From Flavobacterium sp. HBTb2-11-1 (GTDB taxonomy: Bacteria; Bacteroidota; Bacteroidia; Flavobacteriales; Flavobacteriaceae): 64,000 bases of DNA. The number at the start of each line of letters is the position of its first letter. Positions within the stretch are counted from its first letter, which is position 1. The translations under genes and the position numbers were made by a program. The DNA lies in assembly GCF_009826975.1 (NCBI RefSeq), contig NZ_WUMO01000004.1:186001-250000 (forward strand), given 5' to 3'. The notes beneath the pieces were generated by a model. It made no database searches. It was given only the letters and a program-made list of their open reading frames with translations, and was not told where the DNA came from. Shown piece after piece: positions 34,491-44,194 of the stretch.

Positions 34491-34895
34491 ATGGAAATTA
34501 GAACAATAAAAGCATCCGATACCTGGCAAATTAGGCATGAAGTAATGTGGCCCGACCAGCCTTTTGAATTTGTACAGCTGGAAGAAGACGATTCAGGATT
34601 TCATTTTGGTGTTTTTGAAGAAGACAAATTAGTTTCTATAGTTTCATGTTTTATTGAAGGAAAAGAAATGCAGTTTAGAAAACTGGCGACTTTAGAAGAA
34701 TATCAAGGAAAAGGCATTGCTTCATATCTTTTAGAATATATATTGGAATTTGCAAAAAGTAAAAAAATAGAAAAAGTCTGGTGTAACGCCAGAAGTAATA
34801 AAAAAACATTTTATGAAAAAATAGGATTTATAGATACTCATAAAATGTTTGTAAAAGCTGGTCAAGAATTTACAATAATGCAAATTAAAATTTAA
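34491..34895 (+). CDS. GNAT family N-acetyltransferase
   Basis: 134 residues. Motif A: MQFRKLATLEEYQGKGIASY, with loop QGKGIA at about 76-81. NARSNKKTFYEKIGF is the usual C-terminal part. N-terminal IRTIKASDTWQIRHEVMWP resembles the ElaA-like subgroup, which often acts on small amine substrates, but no substrate can be fixed. It stands alone between the porin-like gene and a small secreted protein. Confidence 0.92.
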   Translation: MEIRTIKASDTWQIRHEVMWPDQPFEFVQLEEDDSGFHFGVFEEDKLVSIVSCFIEGKEMQFRKLATLEEYQGKGIASYLLEYILEFAKSKKIEKVWCNARSNKKTFYEKIGFIDTHKMFVKAGQEFTIMQIKI

Positions 34896-35090
34896 AAATA
34901 AAATTTCATTTCGTTTTTATAAATGATTGTATTGTAGTTGTTTATATGTATTTTTTTTGAATAAAATAATATTTTTCTTCATCTAATCTTCATGTAAAAA
35001 GTTACCGAAAACGTTTTCATTTTATCTAACTGTTAAAGCTTGTTAAAAAATCTTTTTTTGTTTTAATTCTTTTATTACTTTCGCACCGAA

Positions 35091-35471
35091 ATGAGAAATT
35101 TAATCGTATTTTTAGTATTCATGAATATGCTTCTGTTTGGCGGAGGCCAATATTTGAATGCCAATACTTTTGGTCCTCATAATCACCATCATCTGCAAAA
35201 ACACAGGGTTAAATTTACCAATCAAGATCGAGGCAGTTCTATAATTGAAGACGTTGCTGATGTTGATATTGAAGAGGATTTTCTTGGCGGTGATGACACT
35301 AATTTACTAACGAACAAGTATTTTACTGCTTCGTATAGTTTGGTAGACGCTTTGTATCTGGCACTTTCAGATCAGTCTGCAGCGAATGATTCTAATCGTT
35401 TAAAATTTTCTACGCCTGTCTTCGGGCATTCAAATCCTATCTATATTACTCAACGAGTATTAAGAATTTGA
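35091..35471 (+). CDS. Small secreted hypothetical protein upstream of the RND operon
   Basis: 126 residues, no family recognised. Signal-peptide-like start (MRNLIVFLVFMNMLLFGGG). After this comes a His-rich stretch NTFGPHNHHHLQKHRVKF at about 25-43, an acidic stretch DVADVDIEEDFLGGDDTN, and a C-terminal part ending FGHSNPIYITQRVLRI. The His cluster could bind metal. It precedes the RND adaptor by 176 bp on the same strand. A TTACTTTCG box ends about 8 bases before the ATG. Confidence 0.55.
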   Translation: MRNLIVFLVFMNMLLFGGGQYLNANTFGPHNHHHLQKHRVKFTNQDRGSSIIEDVADVDIEEDFLGGDDTNLLTNKYFTASYSLVDALYLALSDQSAANDSNRLKFSTPVFGHSNPIYITQRVLRI

Positions 35472-35647
35472 TTTTACAGTATACATCGGTTACCTGAGTT
35501 TTGATCTCTGCGTATCTTGCTGTTGTATATTTTCTACTTCTGCTTATATAAAGGTTAAGGTCTGGACTAAGGTCGGCTGATGCATTTAACATCCAAAAGG
35601 AATTTTTATTCCAAAAGCATTCAATCGCTTAATTTCCAAACTAAATC

Positions 35648-36730
35648 ATGAAAAAAATCATTGTGTTCACAGGCTTAATGGCCTTGGTGTGCTTAACGAG
35701 CTGTACATCTAAAAAAGAAGAAAAAGAAGAAGTTGAAAAATTTACCGTTACTAATCCGGTTAGAATTGATACTTCGTTTACCAAAGAATACGTTTCACAA
35801 ATAAAATCGGTTCGAAATATCGAGCTTCGTGCCCAAGAAAAAGGGTTTTTACAAAATATATATGTTGACGAAGGACAGTTTGTAAAAAAAGGACAACTGT
35901 TGTTTAAAATTATGCCGAACATGTATCAGGCTGAATTATTAAAAGCGCAGTCTGAACAAAAATCGGCAGAAATCGAATTGCAAAATGCTAAATTATTGGC
36001 AGACAAGAATATCGTTTCTAAAAACGAATTAAGTGTAGCGCAGGCAAAACTGCAATCTGCAAAAGCTGAAGTATCATTAGCAAAACTTCATTTGTCATTC
36101 ACAGAAATCAGAGCTCCATTTGATGGGACAATCGACCGTATTCCTTTAAAACTAGGAAGTTTAATTGACGAAGGAGAACTATTGACAAGCCTTTCAGACA
36201 ACAGCCAGATGTTTGCTTATTTCAATGTTTCTGAACCAGAATACATTAGTTACGAAACGCACATTAAAGACCGTGCCGATAACAAAGTGAATTTAGTTTT
36301 GGCTAACGGAGAGCTTTTTAAAGAAAAAGGAAATGTTGAGGTTATTGAAAGTGAATTCAATAATGAAACTGGAAATATCGCTTTCCGAGCAAGATTCCCT
36401 AATTCTGGAAAATTACTTAGAAATGGGGAGACTGGACAAGTTCAGATGAATGTGCCTCTTAAAAATGCCATTGTTATTCCGCAAAAAGCGACTTACGAAA
36501 TTCAGGACAAAAAATATGTTTTTGTAGTTGGTAAGGATAACAAAGTAAGCTCTAGAGAGATTACAATTACAGGAGAAATTCCTGATTTATACGTAATCAA
36601 AAGTGGTATTACAGAAAATGATAAAATCTTACTTGAAGGTGTTCAGAAAGTAAAAGAAAACGATAAAATTAAATTCGATTACGAATCTCCTAAAGAAGTA
36701 ATCAATCATTTACGCTTAAAAGCAGAATAG
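35648..36730 (+). CDS. RND efflux periplasmic adaptor (membrane fusion protein)
   Basis: 360-residue lipoprotein: signal peptide with lipobox (GLMALVCLTSC, mature Cys at about 19). Lipoyl half-motifs occur at YVSQIKSVRNIELRAQEKG with FLQNIYVDEGQFVKKGQLL, and later IRAPFDGTIDRIPLKLGSLI. A short helical hairpin (about 95-150) joins them, then the beta-barrel and membrane-proximal domains. AcrA/MexA class. First of three co-directional genes encoding a complete HAE1-type tripartite pump. No regulator gene is adjacent. Confidence 0.96.
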   Translation: MKKIIVFTGLMALVCLTSCTSKKEEKEEVEKFTVTNPVRIDTSFTKEYVSQIKSVRNIELRAQEKGFLQNIYVDEGQFVKKGQLLFKIMPNMYQAELLKAQSEQKSAEIELQNAKLLADKNIVSKNELSVAQAKLQSAKAEVSLAKLHLSFTEIRAPFDGTIDRIPLKLGSLIDEGELLTSLSDNSQMFAYFNVSEPEYISYETHIKDRADNKVNLVLANGELFKEKGNVEVIESEFNNETGNIAFRARFPNSGKLLRNGETGQVQMNVPLKNAIVIPQKATYEIQDKKYVFVVGKDNKVSSREITITGEIPDLYVIKSGITENDKILLEGVQKVKENDKIKFDYESPKEVINHLRLKAE

Positions 36731-36745
36731 TTTTTTGTTTCTATA

Positions 36746-36807
36746 GTTTCAAGTTTAAGGTTTCAAGTTACGCGCTTAACCTAAAACGTGAAACTTGAAA
36801 GTGAAAC
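36746..36807. repeat. Inverted simple repeat between RND adaptor and permease
   Basis: gtttcaagtttaaggtttc on the left and its near inverse gtgaaacttgaaagtgaaac on the right form an imperfect hairpin. It belongs to the same word family as 9737-9795 and 11400-11480. No protein is encoded. Confidence 0.6.
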
Positions 36808-36850
36808 AATTTTAAACTTCAATAAGTTTAATCATTTAAAAAATATTAAA

Positions 36851-39800
36851 ATGTTTAATAAATTTATACAAAGACCTGTTCTGTCGATAGTAATATCGTT
36901 GATTATTGTCTTTTTAGGGGTGTTGTCGGTTTTAAATTTACCAATTACACAATTCCCTACAATTTCACCTCCAATGGTGAACGTTACAGCAGATTATCCG
37001 GGATCTAATGGTGAATTGATGGTTAAGGCGGTTGTTATTCCTCTGGAAAGAGCCTTAAATGGGGTTCCTGGAATGAAATATATGGCTTCTGATGCAGGAA
37101 ACGACGGTGAAGCTACAATTAAAGTGGTTTTTAACTTAGGAACAGATCCTAACCAAGCAGCAATCAACGTACAGAACCGTGTGGCTTCTGTTACCAATAA
37201 ACTTCCTCCTTTGGTAATTCGTGAGGGTATCAAGATTACTCGAGAAGTGCCAAGTATGTTGATGTACGTGAACCTTTACAGTACAGACAAAAATACTGAC
37301 ATGAAGTTCTTATACAACTATGCCGATATCAACGTACTTTCTGAGCTGAAAAGGGTAAACGGTATTGGTTCTGGAGATATCTTAGGAACACGTGAATATG
37401 CAATGCGTATCTGGCTAAAACCAGACCGTATGTTGGCCTATAAAATTTCTGCTGATGAAGTAATGGAAGCATTATCAAGTCAGAGTTTGGAGGCTTCTCC
37501 AGGTAAAACGGGAGAAAGTTCAGGTAAACGTTCTCAAGCGTTTGAATATGTATTGAAATATTCTGGGCGTTTTACAACAAAAGAGCAATATGAGAATATT
37601 GTAGTAAAAGCAAATCCAAATGGAGAACTTTTACGTCTTAAAGATATTGCCAAAGTTGAATTTGGAAGCTCAATGTATGACATCTATTCTAATTTGAATG
37701 GAAGACCATCGGCAGCGATTGTATTGAAACAATCTTTTGGAAGTAACGCGAATCAGGTTATTGAAGAGGTTAAAGCAAAATTGGAAAAAATCAAACAAAG
37801 ATTTCCAAAAGGAATGGATTATGAAATTTCATATGACGTTTCTAAATTCCTTGATGCTTCTATTGAAAAAGTAATCCATACGCTTGTTGAAGCATTTATT
37901 CTGGTAGGTTTGGTCGTTTTCCTTTTCCTAGGAGACTGGCGTTCTACGGTAATTCCGGCAATTGCAGTACCAGTATCGTTAGTAGGGACTTTTGTGTTCA
38001 TGACTTTCTTCGATATTTCATTGAACTTAATTACATTATTTGCATTAGTGTTAGCAATTGGAGTCGTCGTCGATGATGCGATTGTGGTTATTGAGGCTGT
38101 TCACGCCAAGATGGAAGAGGAGCATCTCTCACCATTTAAAGCAACAAAACAAGCTATGCATGAAATCGCAGGGGCAATTGTTGCCATCACATTCTTAATG
38201 GCTGCGGTATTTATTCCAGTTGCGTTTATGTCTGGTCCCGTTGGAGTTTTTTACAGACAGTTTTCTGTAACTATGGCAACTGCGATTATTCTTTCTGGTA
38301 TCGTAGCTTTGACATTGACACCTGCGCTTTGTGCAATGATGCTGAAAAATAATCATGGACAACCTAAAAAACCAACGCCTGCCAATAGATTTATTGATGC
38401 TTTCAACGAAAAATTCAATTTAGCACAAGGAAAATATCAAAATTTATTAGGGAAAATTGTTGATAGAAGAGTAGTTACTATTGTTGCGCTTTTAGGGTTC
38501 TGTATTGGGACATTTTTAATAAGCAGTTCAGTCCCTTCGGGATTTATTCCGAATGAGGATCAGGGAATGTTTTATGCCGTAATTCAGACTCCTCCAGGTT
38601 CATCTTTAGAAAGAACGAATAATATTGCAGAGAGAGTTCAGAAAATTGCAGAAGATATTGACGGAGTAAAATCGGTTTCTTCATTAGCAGGTTACGAGAT
38701 TCTTTCTGAAGGTACAGGTGCCAACTCAGGAACGTGCTTGGTTAACTTGAAAGACTGGAGCGATAGAAAAGAATCTGTTTTGGAGATTATGCACGAAATG
38801 GAGGAAAAATGTAAAGATATTACAGGTGCTAATATCGAGTTCTTCCAACCGCCTGCTGTACCAGGATATGGTGCTGCCGGAGGATTTGAGCTTCGTTTAT
38901 TAGATAAAACCGGTTCTGTTGATTATAAGAGAATGGAGCAGGTTAATAATGAGTTCGTTGCTGAATTAAACAAACAGCCAGAATTATCAAACGTATTTAG
39001 TTTTTATAGCTCTAGTTTCCCTCAGTACATGATGAAAGTCGATAATGACTTAGCCCAGCAAAAAGGGGTTTCTATCGAAAATGCCATGAATACGTTGTCA
39101 ACTCTTGTGGGGAGTAACTACGAAATCAGTTTTATTAAGTTTGGTATCAACTATAAAGTAATTGTTCAAGCTTCACCAGAATATCGTGCACAGCCAGATG
39201 ATATCTTGAAATTGTATGTGAAAAACGATCGTGATGAAATGGTGCCTTATTCTGCTTTTATGAAATTAGAAAAAGTATATGGACTTTCAGAAATTACACG
39301 TCACAATATGTACACGTCAACACAAATCAGCGGTTCGCCTGCCCAAGGTTATAGTTCTGGTACAGCGATTAAAGTAATTCAAAGAGTAGCTGCCGAAAAA
39401 TTGCCAAGAGGATATGACATTGACTGGGCAGGTATTTCTGCCGATGAGGTAGCGCAAGGTAATCAAGCTATTTGGGTATTCTTAATCTGTTTAGGATTCG
39501 TTTACTTGGTATTGGCGGCGCAATATGAAAGTTTCATTCTGCCATTGTCAGTAATTCTTTCATTGCCAGCAGGTATTTTTGGAGCTTTCCTTTTATTGAA
39601 ATTAACAGGATTGGAAAATAATATTTACGCTCAGGTTGCGATGGTAATGCTGATTGGTTTATTGGGTAAAAATGCGGTATTGATCGTCGAATTTGCGATA
39701 CAGAGACATGCTGCAGGATTATCAGTTTTACAATCAGCAATGGAAGGAGCAAAAGCAAGGTTCCGTCCAATCTTAATGACATCTTTTGCCTTTATTGCAG

Positions 39801-40018
39801 GTTTATTGCCACTTGCTTTTGCAACTGGTCCGGGAAAAATAGGTAACCGAACAATTGGTACCGCAGCCGCTGGAGGTATGCTTATCGGAACTATTTGCGG
39901 TGTATTTGTAATTCCGGGCTTGTATTTCATTTTTGCCAAAATTGCAGAAAAATACAAATTGGTAAAACATGAAGAAGAAAATCCATTAACAGAAGAAATT
40001 GATAACAATCATGTATAA
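36851..40018 (+). CDS. RND efflux permease, HAE1 (hydrophobe/amphiphile) family
   Basis: Inner-membrane proton-driven pump, 1055 residues from the ATG at 36851 (MFNKFIQRPVLSIVISLIIV); an in-frame start 21 codons upstream lies in repeat DNA. Twelve TM helices are expected. The TM4 proton-relay pair Asp-Asp is visible in AIGVVVDDAIVVIEAVHAKM, and the TM10 lysine in LIGLLGKNAVLIVEFA. Other HAE1 motifs: PTISPPMVNVTADYPGSNGE, GFIPNEDQGMFY. The adjacent adaptor and channel genes complete the pump. The next gene starts inside the last codons (8-bp overlap). Confidence 0.98.
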   Translation: MFNKFIQRPVLSIVISLIIVFLGVLSVLNLPITQFPTISPPMVNVTADYPGSNGELMVKAVVIPLERALNGVPGMKYMASDAGNDGEATIKVVFNLGTDPNQAAINVQNRVASVTNKLPPLVIREGIKITREVPSMLMYVNLYSTDKNTDMKFLYNYADINVLSELKRVNGIGSGDILGTREYAMRIWLKPDRMLAYKISADEVMEALSSQSLEASPGKTGESSGKRSQAFEYVLKYSGRFTTKEQYENIVVKANPNGELLRLKDIAKVEFGSSMYDIYSNLNGRPSAAIVLKQSFGSNANQVIEEVKAKLEKIKQRFPKGMDYEISYDVSKFLDASIEKVIHTLVEAFILVGLVVFLFLGDWRSTVIPAIAVPVSLVGTFVFMTFFDISLNLITLFALVLAIGVVVDDAIVVIEAVHAKMEEEHLSPFKATKQAMHEIAGAIVAITFLMAAVFIPVAFMSGPVGVFYRQFSVTMATAIILSGIVALTLTPALCAMMLKNNHGQPKKPTPANRFIDAFNEKFNLAQGKYQNLLGKIVDRRVVTIVALLGFCIGTFLISSSVPSGFIPNEDQGMFYAVIQTPPGSSLERTNNIAERVQKIAEDIDGVKSVSSLAGYEILSEGTGANSGTCLVNLKDWSDRKESVLEIMHEMEEKCKDITGANIEFFQPPAVPGYGAAGGFELRLLDKTGSVDYKRMEQVNNEFVAELNKQPELSNVFSFYSSSFPQYMMKVDNDLAQQKGVSIENAMNTLSTLVGSNYEISFIKFGINYKVIVQASPEYRAQPDDILKLYVKNDRDEMVPYSAFMKLEKVYGLSEITRHNMYTSTQISGSPAQGYSSGTAIKVIQRVAAEKLPRGYDIDWAGISADEVAQGNQAIWVFLICLGFVYLVLAAQYESFILPLSVILSLPAGIFGAFLLLKLTGLENNIYAQVAMVMLIGLLGKNAVLIVEFAIQRHAAGLSVLQSAMEGAKARFRPILMTSFAFIAGLLPLAFATGPGKIGNRTIGTAAAGGMLIGTICGVFVIPGLYFIFAKIAEKYKLVKHEEENPLTEEIDNNHV

Positions 40019-41462
40019 AGTTAAATCATATCAATATAGTATTGCATTAGCTGTATGTCTGGCAGTTGCAGGGTGTAAAACCCCTGCACCTGAGGCAGCA
40101 GTTACGACAAGTACGCCAGTTCCTGAATCGTTTGGCGCAACAGCTCAAACGCAGGATGCAAACAACAACACAGCAGCATTAAACTGGAGAGATTATTTTA
40201 AAGATCAAAATCTTATAGATTTAATTGATGTTGCACTCAAAAATAATCAGGAACTGAATATCACTTTACAGGAAATCGAAATTGCAAAGAATGATATCCG
40301 TGTAAAAAAAGGGCTTTTATTGCCAACAGCAGGTTTACGTGCGGGAGCAGGAGTAGAAAAAGTGGGTAGATATACTAGCCAAGGTGCAGGTGATGCTACA
40401 ACAGAAATCAAACCAGGAGTAGAAACGCCAGACCCGCTGGGAGATTTTACCATTGTAGCTTATGCAAATTGGGAAGTAGATATCTGGAAAAAATTGCGTA
40501 ATTCTAAAAAAGCAGCTTTAAACAGATACTTAGCTACAGTGGAAGGTAAAAATTTTGTAATTACCAACCTCATCGCAGAAGTGGCTGATTCTTATTATGA
40601 ATTATTGGCTCTAGACAATCAATTGGATATTGTTAAACAGACTATCAAATTGCAGACGAATGCTTTAGAAATTGTAAAAGTTCAAAAACAAGCGGCAAGA
40701 GCAACAGAATTGGGAGTTAAGAAATTTGAAGCAGAGGTTCTAACTTCCCAAAGTATGGAGTTTGATATTTTACAACAAATAAAAGAGACTGAAAACAAAA
40801 TCAACTTTTTGTTAGGTAGATATCCTCAGGAAATAAAAAGAACGACCAGCACTAACTTCTTAAGTTTGTTGCCAGCTGCCGTGAGTTCTGGAATTCCTTC
40901 TCAACTGTTACAGAATCGTCCTGATATTAAGCAGGCAGAATTGGAATTGGTTGCTGCAAAACTAGATGTAAAAGTGGCGCGTGCAGAGTTTTATCCTTCT
41001 TTGGATATCACGGCTGCAATTGGAGTAAATGCTTTTAAACCTTCTTATTTGTTCACCATGCCCGAATCGCTTTTATATTCATTAGCAGGAGATCTTGTAG
41101 CTCCTTTGATTAATAGAAATGCAATTAAAGCGGAGTTTGCAAGTGCAAATGCAAGACAGCTTCAGGCTTTGTACAACTACGATCGTACAGTTTTGAATGC
41201 CTATTTAGAAGTGTCAAATCAGATGTCTAAGATTGAGAATCTTCAAAAAGGTTACGATCTTAAATCGAAACAAGTTGACGCTTTAAATACTTCTATTGAT
41301 GTTTCAAACGATTTGTTTAAATCGGCTAGAGTAGATTATTTCGAAGTTTTAATGACACAAAGAGATGCATTAGAAGCTAAACTAGAATTAATTGATACTA
41401 AAAAAGAACAATTAAATGCTGCAGTCCATGTTTACAGAGACTTGGGCGGCGGATGGAAATAA
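40011..41462 (+). CDS. RND outer-membrane channel lipoprotein (NodT/OprM type)
   Basis: 483 residues from the ATG at 40011, overlapping the permease by 8 bp. Lipobox LAVAGC (mature Cys about 22). Two OEP domains: LNWRDYFKDQNLIDLIDVAL opens the first, VEGKNFVITNLIAEVADSYYEL is the conserved helix, and LLQNRPDIKQAELELVAAK is the diagnostic NRPDI motif of the second. Terminates before a strong hairpin. Works with the preceding adaptor and permease; substrate unknown. Confidence 0.96.
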   Translation: MYKVKSYQYSIALAVCLAVAGCKTPAPEAAVTTSTPVPESFGATAQTQDANNNTAALNWRDYFKDQNLIDLIDVALKNNQELNITLQEIEIAKNDIRVKKGLLLPTAGLRAGAGVEKVGRYTSQGAGDATTEIKPGVETPDPLGDFTIVAYANWEVDIWKKLRNSKKAALNRYLATVEGKNFVITNLIAEVADSYYELLALDNQLDIVKQTIKLQTNALEIVKVQKQAARATELGVKKFEAEVLTSQSMEFDILQQIKETENKINFLLGRYPQEIKRTTSTNFLSLLPAAVSSGIPSQLLQNRPDIKQAELELVAAKLDVKVARAEFYPSLDITAAIGVNAFKPSYLFTMPESLLYSLAGDLVAPLINRNAIKAEFASANARQLQALYNYDRTVLNAYLEVSNQMSKIENLQKGYDLKSKQVDALNTSIDVSNDLFKSARVDYFEVLMTQRDALEAKLELIDTKKEQLNAAVHVYRDLGGGWK

Positions 41463-41489
41463 TTTTGCCAATTAATTTGTAGAAGAAAT

Positions 41490-41524
41490 GCCTTTCGGAA
41501 GTAAAATTCTGAAAGGCTTTTTTG
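41490..41524 (+). terminator. Terminator of the RND operon
   Basis: Stem gcctttcggaa and ttctgaaaggc with a G-T pair, A-rich loop, followed by six Ts; 27 bp after the stop of the channel gene. Confidence 0.9.
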
Positions 41525-41550
41525 TTCAAAACAGAAAGGTTTTACTTCTG

Positions 41551-41558
41551 TATATTTG
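41551..41558 (+). promoter_or_regulatory. -7 box of the S66 peptidase gene
   Basis: TATATTTG matches TAnnTTTG exactly, 19 bases upstream of the ATG at 41577. A TTTG lies further upstream (41521-41524), slightly beyond usual -33 spacing. Confidence 0.5.
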
Positions 41559-41576
41559 CATTTCAAAAGTTGTTTT

Positions 41577-42617
41577 ATGAAAAATCTTATTAAACCAAAA
41601 GCACTAAAAAAAGGAGATAAAGTTGCCACTATATCACTTTCTTGGGGAGGTGCAGGAGAATTGCCTCACCGATATGAATATGGAAAGAAACAGCTTCAGG
41701 AAGTATTCGGATTGGAAGTTGTGGAAACTAAAAATGCGTTAAAGCCTGCTGATTGGATTTATAATAATCCAAAAGCTCGTGCAGAAGATTTAATGGAAGC
41801 ATTTTTAGACCCATCTGTTAAGGCTATAATTAGTAATATTGGAGGAGAAGAGAGTGTGCGAATCCTGCCTTTTTTAGATTTGGATATTATGGCAAAGAAT
41901 CCGAAAATATTTTTAGGTTTTTCTGACTCAACAATTACACATTTTGCTTGCTTAAAGGCAGGATTGACTTCTTTTTACGGTACTTCGCTTTTGGTTGGAT
42001 TTGCTGAGAATTGCGGCATGCATGATTATCAGATTCAGGATATTAAAAGAACATTATTTACTTCACAACCAGTTGGAGAAATTATGCCAAATAACGAAGG
42101 CTGGACATCAGAATATCTGGATTGGTTTGATGCATCATTATCCAATACAAAAAGAAAACTAACAGCATCTGATGGATGGAATTTTTTGCAGGGAAAAGGG
42201 AAAGTTCACGGGAAATTAATTGGAGGCTGTTTGGACGTTTTGGAATTTTTGAAAGGAACCGAATTTTGGCCATCTGCAGAGGAATGGAATGACTGCATTT
42301 TGTTTTTGGAAACTTCTGAAAATATGGCTGAATCAAGCACGTTAAGATATTGGCTAAGAAATTATGCCGCGCAAGGAATTTTAAGTCGCTTAAAGGGAAT
42401 TATTTTAGGACGACCTTACGATTCTAAATATGCTAAAGAATACAATGATGAGATTTTAAAAATCATGAAAGAAGAAAATTTGACTGATCTCGCCATTATT
42501 ACCGAAATGGATTTTGGCCATACGTGTCCTACATTTACCCTTCCGTTTGGAGTATTAGCAGAAATAGATTGTCAAAACAAAACATTTAGCATACTAGAAA
42601 GCGGTGTTTCAGAATAA
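41577..42617 (+). CDS. S66 family peptidase (LD-carboxypeptidase / MccF-like)
   Basis: 346 residues from the ATG at 41577 (MKNLIKPKALKKGDKVATIS). S66 serine peptidases use a Ser-Glu-His triad and cleave LD-tetrapeptides of peptidoglycan or, in the MccF branch, microcin-type acyl-adenylates. Features seen: KGDKVATISLSWGG, FLDPSVKAIISNIGGEESVR around the oxyanion, FLGFSDSTITHFACLKAG with the likely nucleophile Ser, LFLETSEN with the Glu, and EMDFGHTCPTFTLPFG with the His. The G.SD.T motif and the length favour the MccF-like branch. Cytoplasmic. Confidence 0.88.
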   Translation: MKNLIKPKALKKGDKVATISLSWGGAGELPHRYEYGKKQLQEVFGLEVVETKNALKPADWIYNNPKARAEDLMEAFLDPSVKAIISNIGGEESVRILPFLDLDIMAKNPKIFLGFSDSTITHFACLKAGLTSFYGTSLLVGFAENCGMHDYQIQDIKRTLFTSQPVGEIMPNNEGWTSEYLDWFDASLSNTKRKLTASDGWNFLQGKGKVHGKLIGGCLDVLEFLKGTEFWPSAEEWNDCILFLETSENMAESSTLRYWLRNYAAQGILSRLKGIILGRPYDSKYAKEYNDEILKIMKEENLTDLAIITEMDFGHTCPTFTLPFGVLAEIDCQNKTFSILESGVSE

Positions 42618-42640
42618 TTATAAACACTTTTATAAATAAA

Positions 42641-42680
42641 AGCCTTTCAGAAAGTAAAATTCTGAAAGGCTTTGTCTTTA
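42641..42680. terminator. Bidirectional terminator
   Basis: Perfect 11-bp stem agcctttcaga (42641-42651) and tctgaaaggct (42661-42671), flanked by A-rich left and T-rich right sequence, between two convergent genes. Nearly the same stem ends the RND operon at 41490. Confidence 0.85.
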
Positions 42681-42690
42681 AATGCGCGTT

Positions 42691-43173
42691 TTATTTGGCT
42701 TCACGATTACTGCTAAAAGAATCTCTAAACATTTTCCAGCCTTTAGGAGTTTTTTTCCAAAGGACAAGAAACTTACCATCATCCATAAGTTCGCCTTTTG
42801 AGTTTAAGGACTGCCACAAGCCTTCTTCGGTCACATATTCTACGCCATCGCCATAAACTGCTGTCGTAATAAATTTACCGCCTCTTAAGCCGTATTCATC
42901 ATAAGCTTTTCTGAAAAATTTGGCGACGTCTTCTTTTCCATAAATTTGAGGTGCATTGGGAAGTAATATTGAAGCATCGTCGGCATAGCAATCTATGAAA
43001 ATAGACGGATTATTATTTTTAAATGAATCAAAATAAATCGCATTGCTTTCTTGAATTGCTTTTTTTGCTTCGTCTAAATTGGCTGTTTCTTTTTTTGATG
43101 TCAAATTACAGCTGTTTAATACTATGGCAAATACAATTAGTTTTAAGATTGTACCAAGAACATAATTTTTCAT
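42691..43173 (-). CDS. NTF2-like (DUF4440/SgcJ-type) lipoprotein
   Basis: 160 residues with a lipobox (IVFAIVLNSC). The mature domain shows the DUF4440 pattern: AIQESNAIYFDSFKNNNPSI, FIDCYADDASILLPNAPQIY, GKEDVAKFFRKAY, and the C-terminal LVLWKKTPKGWKMFRDSFSS. NTF2-like cone-fold proteins of this type bind or convert small molecules; no catalytic assignment is possible. Alone on the minus strand, convergent with the S66 gene. Confidence 0.85.
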   Translation of the reverse strand: MKNYVLGTILKLIVFAIVLNSCNLTSKKETANLDEAKKAIQESNAIYFDSFKNNNPSIFIDCYADDASILLPNAPQIYGKEDVAKFFRKAYDEYGLRGGKFITTAVYGDGVEYVTEEGLWQSLNSKGELMDDGKFLVLWKKTPKGWKMFRDSFSSNREAK

Positions 43174-43338
43174 AACGTTTGTTTTTAATTAAAAGAATAA
43201 ATTGATATTATTTTAATCAAAGGTATTACGTCTGAAAACTTTAAAATTGTACAAATCGGAACAGTTTCTTTTTAAGTTACTGAGATTCTGAGTTGCTAAG
43301 ATTCTGAGAAGTAGTGTTTGTAAATACTATACATTTCC

Positions 43339-44148
43339 TTAAATAATCAAATTATTTATTGGAGATAGATTTTCTAGGTAAGAAGTAGGCGTAGTTCCCG
43401 TAAAAGCTTTAAAATCTCTTATAAAATGTGATTGGTCAAAGTAACCAGAATCGTAAGCAACTGAAGTTAATGCGGAATCCTTGTTGGAAATCAGTTTTAA
43501 ACTGCGCTGAAAACGTATGATTTTATTAAATGATTTTGGGGCAAGACCTGTGTGCTGAAAAACCAGTTTATGAAGATAACGAGGTGTCATTCCGTATTTG
43601 GCCGCAATAGTATTGATGTCGCTTCCTAATGGATTTTGGACTAAACTCGAAAGTATATGAGCCACTTTTTGAATTTTTTGCGACTTGTTATCATTCATTA
43701 TCAATTTCTTGATTAAAAATGATTCGATAAGTTCAATTCGCTTTTGAATTTGTGGAGTTTCCAAAAGCTGTAAATGAAGTGTTGTTATAGGCTTACCAAT
43801 AACATCTTCTAAATCTAAAATCTGATCGTTAAAAATTCCGACTTCATCATTAAAAAAGTAAGCCGCAGAATGCGTATAAAACCGAATGCCCAACATAGTG
43901 TGTCTGCCTTTTGATTTTATGGCAAGCGGTTTAGTTATTTGTCCCCACAATTCAATTTTGGGTGTTTTATGAAATTTTTCATCAATCAATGATTCCCAAA
44001 TGCCATCGCCGAGGTTAAAAATCATTTCCATTTCACCACTCGGAAATACAGTATCTTGAAATTCGATATCAGAATCTGATTCGAAAATATAATAATGTTT
44101 TATGTAAGGTTTCAGAATTTCTGATGGCAAAAAATACTGGAATTCCAT
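43339..44148 (-). CDS. AraC family transcriptional regulator
   Basis: 269 residues. The N-terminal part is the DUF6597-like sensor (LPSEILKPYIKHYYIFESDS, FPSGEMEMIFNLGD). The C-terminal double HTH has IAAKYGMTPRYLHKLVFQHT and the AraC signature VAYDSGYFDQSHFIRDFKAF followed by TGTTPTSYL. Target and effector are unknown; no metabolic gene lies beside it. The 46 bp to the DeoR gene suggest these two regulators may share a transcript. Confidence 0.93.
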   Translation of the reverse strand: MEFQYFLPSEILKPYIKHYYIFESDSDIEFQDTVFPSGEMEMIFNLGDGIWESLIDEKFHKTPKIELWGQITKPLAIKSKGRHTMLGIRFYTHSAAYFFNDEVGIFNDQILDLEDVIGKPITTLHLQLLETPQIQKRIELIESFLIKKLIMNDNKSQKIQKVAHILSSLVQNPLGSDINTIAAKYGMTPRYLHKLVFQHTGLAPKSFNKIIRFQRSLKLISNKDSALTSVAYDSGYFDQSHFIRDFKAFTGTTPTSYLENLSPINNLII

Positions 44149-44194
44149 TGCGCTAGATTAATGTTAATTCATTGTCTAGATCAAAGTTATGAAA

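Noticed and set aside
41490..42671. The two similar gcctttcag hairpins as a mobile repeat flanking the S66 gene
   Set aside because: Both sit directly after genes and end in T-runs, so terminators explain them; a direct-repeat transposition unit is not needed.
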